From Candidula unifasciata (Eukaryota; Mollusca; Gastropoda; Stylommatophora; Geomitridae), in NCBI GenBank assembly GCA_905116865.2, contig CAJHNH020006902.1, positions 296,501-360,500 on the forward strand: a stretch of 64,000 nucleotides of DNA, written 5' to 3'. Below the pieces are notes generated by a model. That model was not told where the DNA came from. It saw only the letters and a list, made by a program, of their open reading frames with translations, and did no database searches. Shown in pieces: positions 55,701 to 61,700 of this stretch. Numbering within the stretch: the first letter of the stretch is position 1; each line of letters opens with the position of its first letter. The position numbers and the translations under genes are program-made.

Positions 55701-58700
55701 TCTCAGGCATTAATAAAACTTGGAGGTCAAGCAAACTTCCAAGGGCATGGAGGAATGCATATATCGTCCCCATCCTTACAACCAAAAAGCCTCCAGATGA
55801 CCCCAAAAAGCTACCGCCCGATATCCTTAACATCATGCTTGGGCAAAGTTGCAGAAAGAATGATAAACAGGCGCTTATATTGGTTTATGGTGTTCTATGC
55901 CATGAACAGCAGGCTTCAGAACCAACAGCTGCACAGAAGACCAGCTGTTTCAGACTGACACAAAGATACATGATCTCCAGAATATAGCACACAGTGGCAG
56001 TCTTTGTATCTCCAGCAGGCCTATGACAGAGTATGGAGAGGTCTCCTGATGAAGATGATGAGCATTACACGGCATTGTATAACTGGGTGTCTGATAAACA
56101 ATCCAGACTAAGATGAGCAATCTCTTTAAAGAACAGGGCTTGCCACAAGGTCAATTGATACACTATTTAATCTTTATCAATGACCTGCCAGAACAAATCA
56201 TGTTAAAAAGCCTTGTACGCTGATGACCTAGTCAGTCATGAAAATGTGGAAAGTAGACCTTAGAAGACTGCATGATTACTGCCAAAGTAGAAACTCAAAT
56301 TAACTGTGCAAAGACGGTCTGCTCTTAACAAGTCAAGGTGTGTCAGAAGAGCATTCACACTTGACCCCGCAGCTCAGCCTCAGAAACAATTGAAACATTG
56401 TAAGCCATCGCGGTTACCTGAAGACTTGCAGGTACAACATGATAGTTGACCGCAGGTCCTGGCGGGTCACAATCACTAACTTCTGTTTGGGCAAACACCT
56501 GAGCTCGGAGAAGGACAAGCTGAAGGACCAGAGAGGCAGCCCTGCATATATCAGTCCTGATGTACTCAGTGGTCAGTTGAAGAACATTCTCCACAGTTGT
56601 TAGTTAGTTAGTTAGCCGAGGTTTCATCTTCACCACATTCGGGTTTTCCCCATACTTGCTCCGTTCCTGTGCCAGTGCAAATCAAATGAAACGACCCTTA
56701 CTATTGCATATGGAAAAAAATGGTAAATAAAATAGTTCTGGAACAATCCAGAAATGTCTGCACACAGTAAATGCATGTTTCAGTTGCTCGAGGCGGCAAA
56801 GCCAACAAACGCCACTAAAAATGCAGGTTGTCGTTGATGGAAGTAGTCAGGCATACTCCACTCAATGGACACCTAAACAGAATACAGCCACAACACTATA
56901 CACACTTTGAGTGCCCAAAACTCAGTGAGACAAGAAGAAGATTCCCTTACATGGAGGTACCTTTCAGAACAGCTCACATTGTAAATTGGGCCAGGGCGGC
57001 TCATGCGCCGCTATCGATGAACAACAAAACAAAGACACAACAGCTGTATGCAAATGAAAGGCATAATGAAGGGATCTGTATAGCACAAAAAACACAGCTC
57101 ACAGGGCTGCACCAAGCACTAAACTCAGTAGCTCAGGCAGAGTAACAGTAGACTACCATCCTTATGTGGAAACTGCATTAGCAAAGCGCTGTTCTGAAGA
57201 AGGACAAGCTGAAGGGACCAGAGAAAATATCAGTCCTTCAGTGGTCAGTTGAAGCAAAGTTGTTAGTTAGTTAAGTCAGTTAGCCGAGGTTTCATCTTCA
57301 CCACATTCGGGTTTGCCAAGCCGTTTTGCCCTCAACTTTGGCTGGAAGTTGTAAAAGCTGTAATCACATAAGTGCATTCCATTGTGGGTTCTGGGGCCCT
57401 GTTTGGAGGTCAAGGCTCTTGGTGGAGCGTAAAAAAAACACGGAAATGGTGACTTAGACTTTTAAGGCTATAATACTCTGAGGTATTTATGAATAGGGGC
57501 CAACATCCTTGAACTTCACTCATCATAACCCGGAAATTGATAGCGAAAAGAGAATATAATGTGATTCTCAGCTATTTATGTATAGGGGTTACTCATCATA
57601 ACCCGGAAATCGATAGCGAAATGAGAATATAATCTGATTCTCAGCTATTTAGGGTTACTGTCATTTAAAATGTTAATTGTCATTTTGGGTAAATTGTGCC
57701 CGGGCAGTCACTTGTCGGCTCATATATCACAGTCTAGCTGTAAACCACAACACAATGTGCCAGCCACCTTTTAAATGTCAAAAACAGAAGAAGAAAATCT
57801 GCCTGTATTTACTACTGTGGGACAGAAAAGGTCTTAAGCCTGTGCATATATATGGCCACATGACAAATATTGTTGTCATGAACTGTAGAGGTTGAGATTT
57901 ATTATTTCTGCACCATGGACAGAAAAAGCATCATCACCTTAACTTATTCGAACCTGGGTCTCCTAGAAGAACCTAGCATTCTAACCACTCAGCTAGCTGC
58001 TTCTCTTTTTTATTTCACCGCTGTAAAATGATTTTAACTCTGTCACACTGAGAAGGCAAAAATCTGGCCACTTCTGGTTGTGACACAGCCCTGTAAGTGC
58101 AGATATATGGCAATTTCTGCTGTGATCTGTTCTCGAAATGCATAGTTAAATGCCATTTTTTTTTTTTTTTTTCACCTTTATAGTGTTTAGAATGCCCAGA
58201 TATAATTATAGTAAAAAAATATTTTTGCAGGAAGGAGGGTAGTGGGTCTTTATGACTCCAGTGGCCTTTTTAAAGTCAAAATTGATGTCAAATTTTCCGA
58301 TAAGCCTCAGGGGTCTCGGCATGATATTGTTTTTTAAGCCCCGAGAAATGTATTCTGTTTAGTGCTCCACTCTGTATATTTTATATAGCTTTAAGGTGGC
58401 GCTATGATGTTTATGAGGGAAAGTTATATGATGTGTATAGTGTATAAGGAGATACTCCCTTCCTCACCTCAGGCGCCAGTAGGCTCTGCTCTGGTTTTAC
58501 GGAACCTCATGCAAGACCCCTGCAACACATCCCTGTCATGCCCTAAGGATATGGCTCACCTTTTGAGATCTGAACTGAGCTGGCAGGGAATATCAGAGTT
58601 GGTGGCCTACAGGGATGTAGTGTCCAGTCTGGCTCTTATCAGCCCACCACCAATCCATGGGTGATAATGTCCCTCAGAACTCATTGGGAACATGGATGAA

Positions 58701-61700
58701 ACCAGCTAGTTGAATGTGCTACTAAATGACAACAGGTCGGTTAGTTTGACAAAAGTCTCCCCATTTACTCACTCTTACACACTAGCTCACTTCCGATGGG
58801 TCGACCCTGAGCCACCTGACCTTGGCACAAGGTGACGGGGGTTTCCCCAATGCCATTGCTATAGTGTTTTATATTTCAGCATGCCAGCGCTTTTAAACAC
58901 TCCAAAAACATTGACAAACTTGGGCTAACAAAACCCCCTAGAGGGAGCTGCAGCCTATATCACAGGCATTCTCTTTCTCAGAAGAAAAATATAATTGCAA
59001 GATATCCCAGTAAGCAAAGAACAGAGCAGCACACGCGTAACTCTGACGAAAGTAGACCAGTCGAAAAAAGTTATCAATGGAACGTGACCTACTTTCTCTT
59101 GGAAAAATAACATCGAACTAAATAACACGTCTGTCAAATGAGAGAAATACTGAACTGCTGAGACACAGCCCTAGACCAAGAGATTTGCTCACAGGTTCGA
59201 CAAGCAGCATCTCTTGTGGGCGGTATCTCATGGCACAGTTCTGTCTCACCGTCGTCGTCACTGTGTTGAGGTTCAGCATAGCAGTCTGCCACTGTCAGTC
59301 AGCTCACTAGGCACGAATGCCCAGTAGAGACATGTACCATGATGTAAAAAACCAAATCCTAAATGTCAAGACCGGCCAAAGTCCTTCTGATTAGCAGAAA
59401 GGTTCAGATGTTTGTTACCCGTAGCCCAACTCGCCACAGTGTCGAGACCAAACTTGGGAAAGCCATGCCTGATGTATGTTTTTCCATCTAGTCGAGCCAG
59501 GTGTCCAGGTGAAAACAATAGTTAAAAGAGTCTAGCCGTGCTAAAGAGGAACAAACTTTGTATGCGGTTATTGAATTCACGGGCCTGCGGTATGCTCCCT
59601 AATGAATTTTGGAGAGACATAGCCCATTTGAATGGAAAGCTGGACATATGGATGTGAGGTTAAAGCAGTCATGTGTGGGACGTGGCAATTCCTTAGGTGA
59701 GTCCTGGACCCGAATCCTTGGGTGAGTCCAGGACCAGAATCATTGGGTGAGTCCAGGACCCGAATCATTGGGTGAGTCCAGGACCAGAATCATTGGGTGA
59801 GTCCAGGACCCGAATCATTGGGTGAGTCCAGGACCCGAATCATTGGGTGAGTCCAGGACCCGAATCATTGGGTGAGTCCAGGACCCGAATCTTGGGTGAG
59901 TCCAGGACCAGAATCCTTGGGTGAGTCCTGGACCAGAATCCTTGGGTGAGTTCTGGACCAGAATCCTTGGGTGAGTCCAGGACCAGAATCCTTGGGTGAG
60001 TCCAGAACCAGAATTCTTGGGTGAGTCCAGGACCAGAATTCTTGGGTGAGTCCAGGACCAGAATTCTTGGGTGAGTCCAGGACCAGAATTTTTGGGTGAG
60101 TCCAGAACCAGAATCCTTGGGTGAGTCCAGGACCAGAATTCTTGGGTGAGTCCAGGACCAGAATTCTTGGGTGAGTCCAGGACCAGAATCCTTGGGCGAG
60201 TCCAGAACCAGAATCCTTGAGTGAGTCCAGGACCAGAATTCTTGGGTGAGTCCAAGATCAGAATCTTTGGGTGAGTCCAGGGCCAGAATTCTTGGGTGAG
60301 TCCAAGATCAGAATCTTTGGGTGAGTCCAGGGCCAGAATTCTTGGGTGAGTCCAAGATCAGAATCTTTGGGTGAGTCCAGGGCCAGAATTCTTGGGTGAG
60401 TCCAAGATCAGAATCCTTGGGTGAGTCCAAGATCAGAATCCTTGGGTGAGTCTAGGACCAGAATCCTTGGGTGAGTCCAGGACCAGAATTCTTGGGTGAG
60501 TCCTGGACCAGAATCTTTGGACGAGTCTAGGACCAGAATGTCATGAGTTGACTCTGCATTTACAGAGGTCTCTTTGGCTGGTGGAGTGCCCATTTTCTGC
60601 TCCTGCTTTTCCTTAAGAGCCAACCATCCTACATGTAGTTACCCTAGATGAGTTCTCTAGCGGCAACACTTGCAGATAAATGGACAAAGAAAATACTACA
60701 CAGATAAGTCTCGGCTCTGTCATGTCCCACGAAACTATTCGGGAAGTTAACCTGGATAACTAATGCTCGATAAAGTTAAATGTGTCAACTAAAAGGCACA
60801 ATCCAATTATGCCACCCGGAATCAAAAGAAGAAGATACAGTTTTATATATTTCAAAATTTTTGTTTTTAATTGAAGGTAAATTTATTTATTTTTAAATTT
60901 ATTAGTGACCTGTGTAAAACATTTAAAATGAATACTTTTTTAAGGGAATTCCTATGGGTTCATTAACCATTTTTTATTTTTACTATACCCAGAAGGTTAA
61001 AAATGGACGTTGCTATCTGTGTTTATTAATGTATTTCACAGGAAAACCATATTGTGGTAAACCCAGTGATATGTGGGCTCTTGGCGTTGTACTGTTCACA
61101 ATGCTCTATGGCCAATTTCCCTTCTATGACAGCATGCCTCAGGAACTGTTCAGGAAAATCAAGTCAGCAGAGTTCACCATACCAAAGTAAGCTCTTATTC
61201 AGTATTTGATGGTTACCTGTCATTGTATTGGGGGGTTATTATGGTGTAGTGGCTAGAATCCACTTGCAGACAAGAAGGTCGTGGGTTCAAATCTGAACAG
61301 AGCTGGACTTTTTTTTTAAATGACCTTGGCTCCCAGGTCAACCCAACCTTAAATGGGTACCGGGTAGAGTCCTGGGAAGTAAAGGCGGCTGGCATGTTGA
61401 CCACATCACCCACCGAGTGCCGAATGGTCTCTGAAAATATAGATCTAGCCCTATATGCCCAATATGCATGAAGGCTGGGGAAAGGGTCCTTTACTTTGTT
61501 AGTGTATCGTCATCATTGTATAGGAGATCCTTTGAAGAACGTCACTGTCATCACAGTCTGCCTAAAAGAAACTCAGTCTCTCCCCAGATCTCCTGCCTTG
61601 TGCACTTTTCTACTCAAGGTGTCGCTTATATCCTGTACCTGTCTTGGTGCTGGGCAGCGCCTGCCCCTCTTTCCTGGCATAATGTCTTCTGCTACTGCTC

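Noticed and set aside
55263..55958. A host gene between STK40 exons 6 and 7
   Set aside because: The sequence shows ordered LINE reverse-transcriptase blocks, not a host protein.
59815..60255. 146-codon repeat protein on the minus strand
   Set aside because: It is a product of the 26-bp array; three units keep the frame open by arithmetic.
61235..61290. tRNA gene
   Set aside because: A and B boxes are present but no full cloverleaf can be drawn; the same head occurs in many SINE copies. The same holds for 12738, 28260 and 53380.
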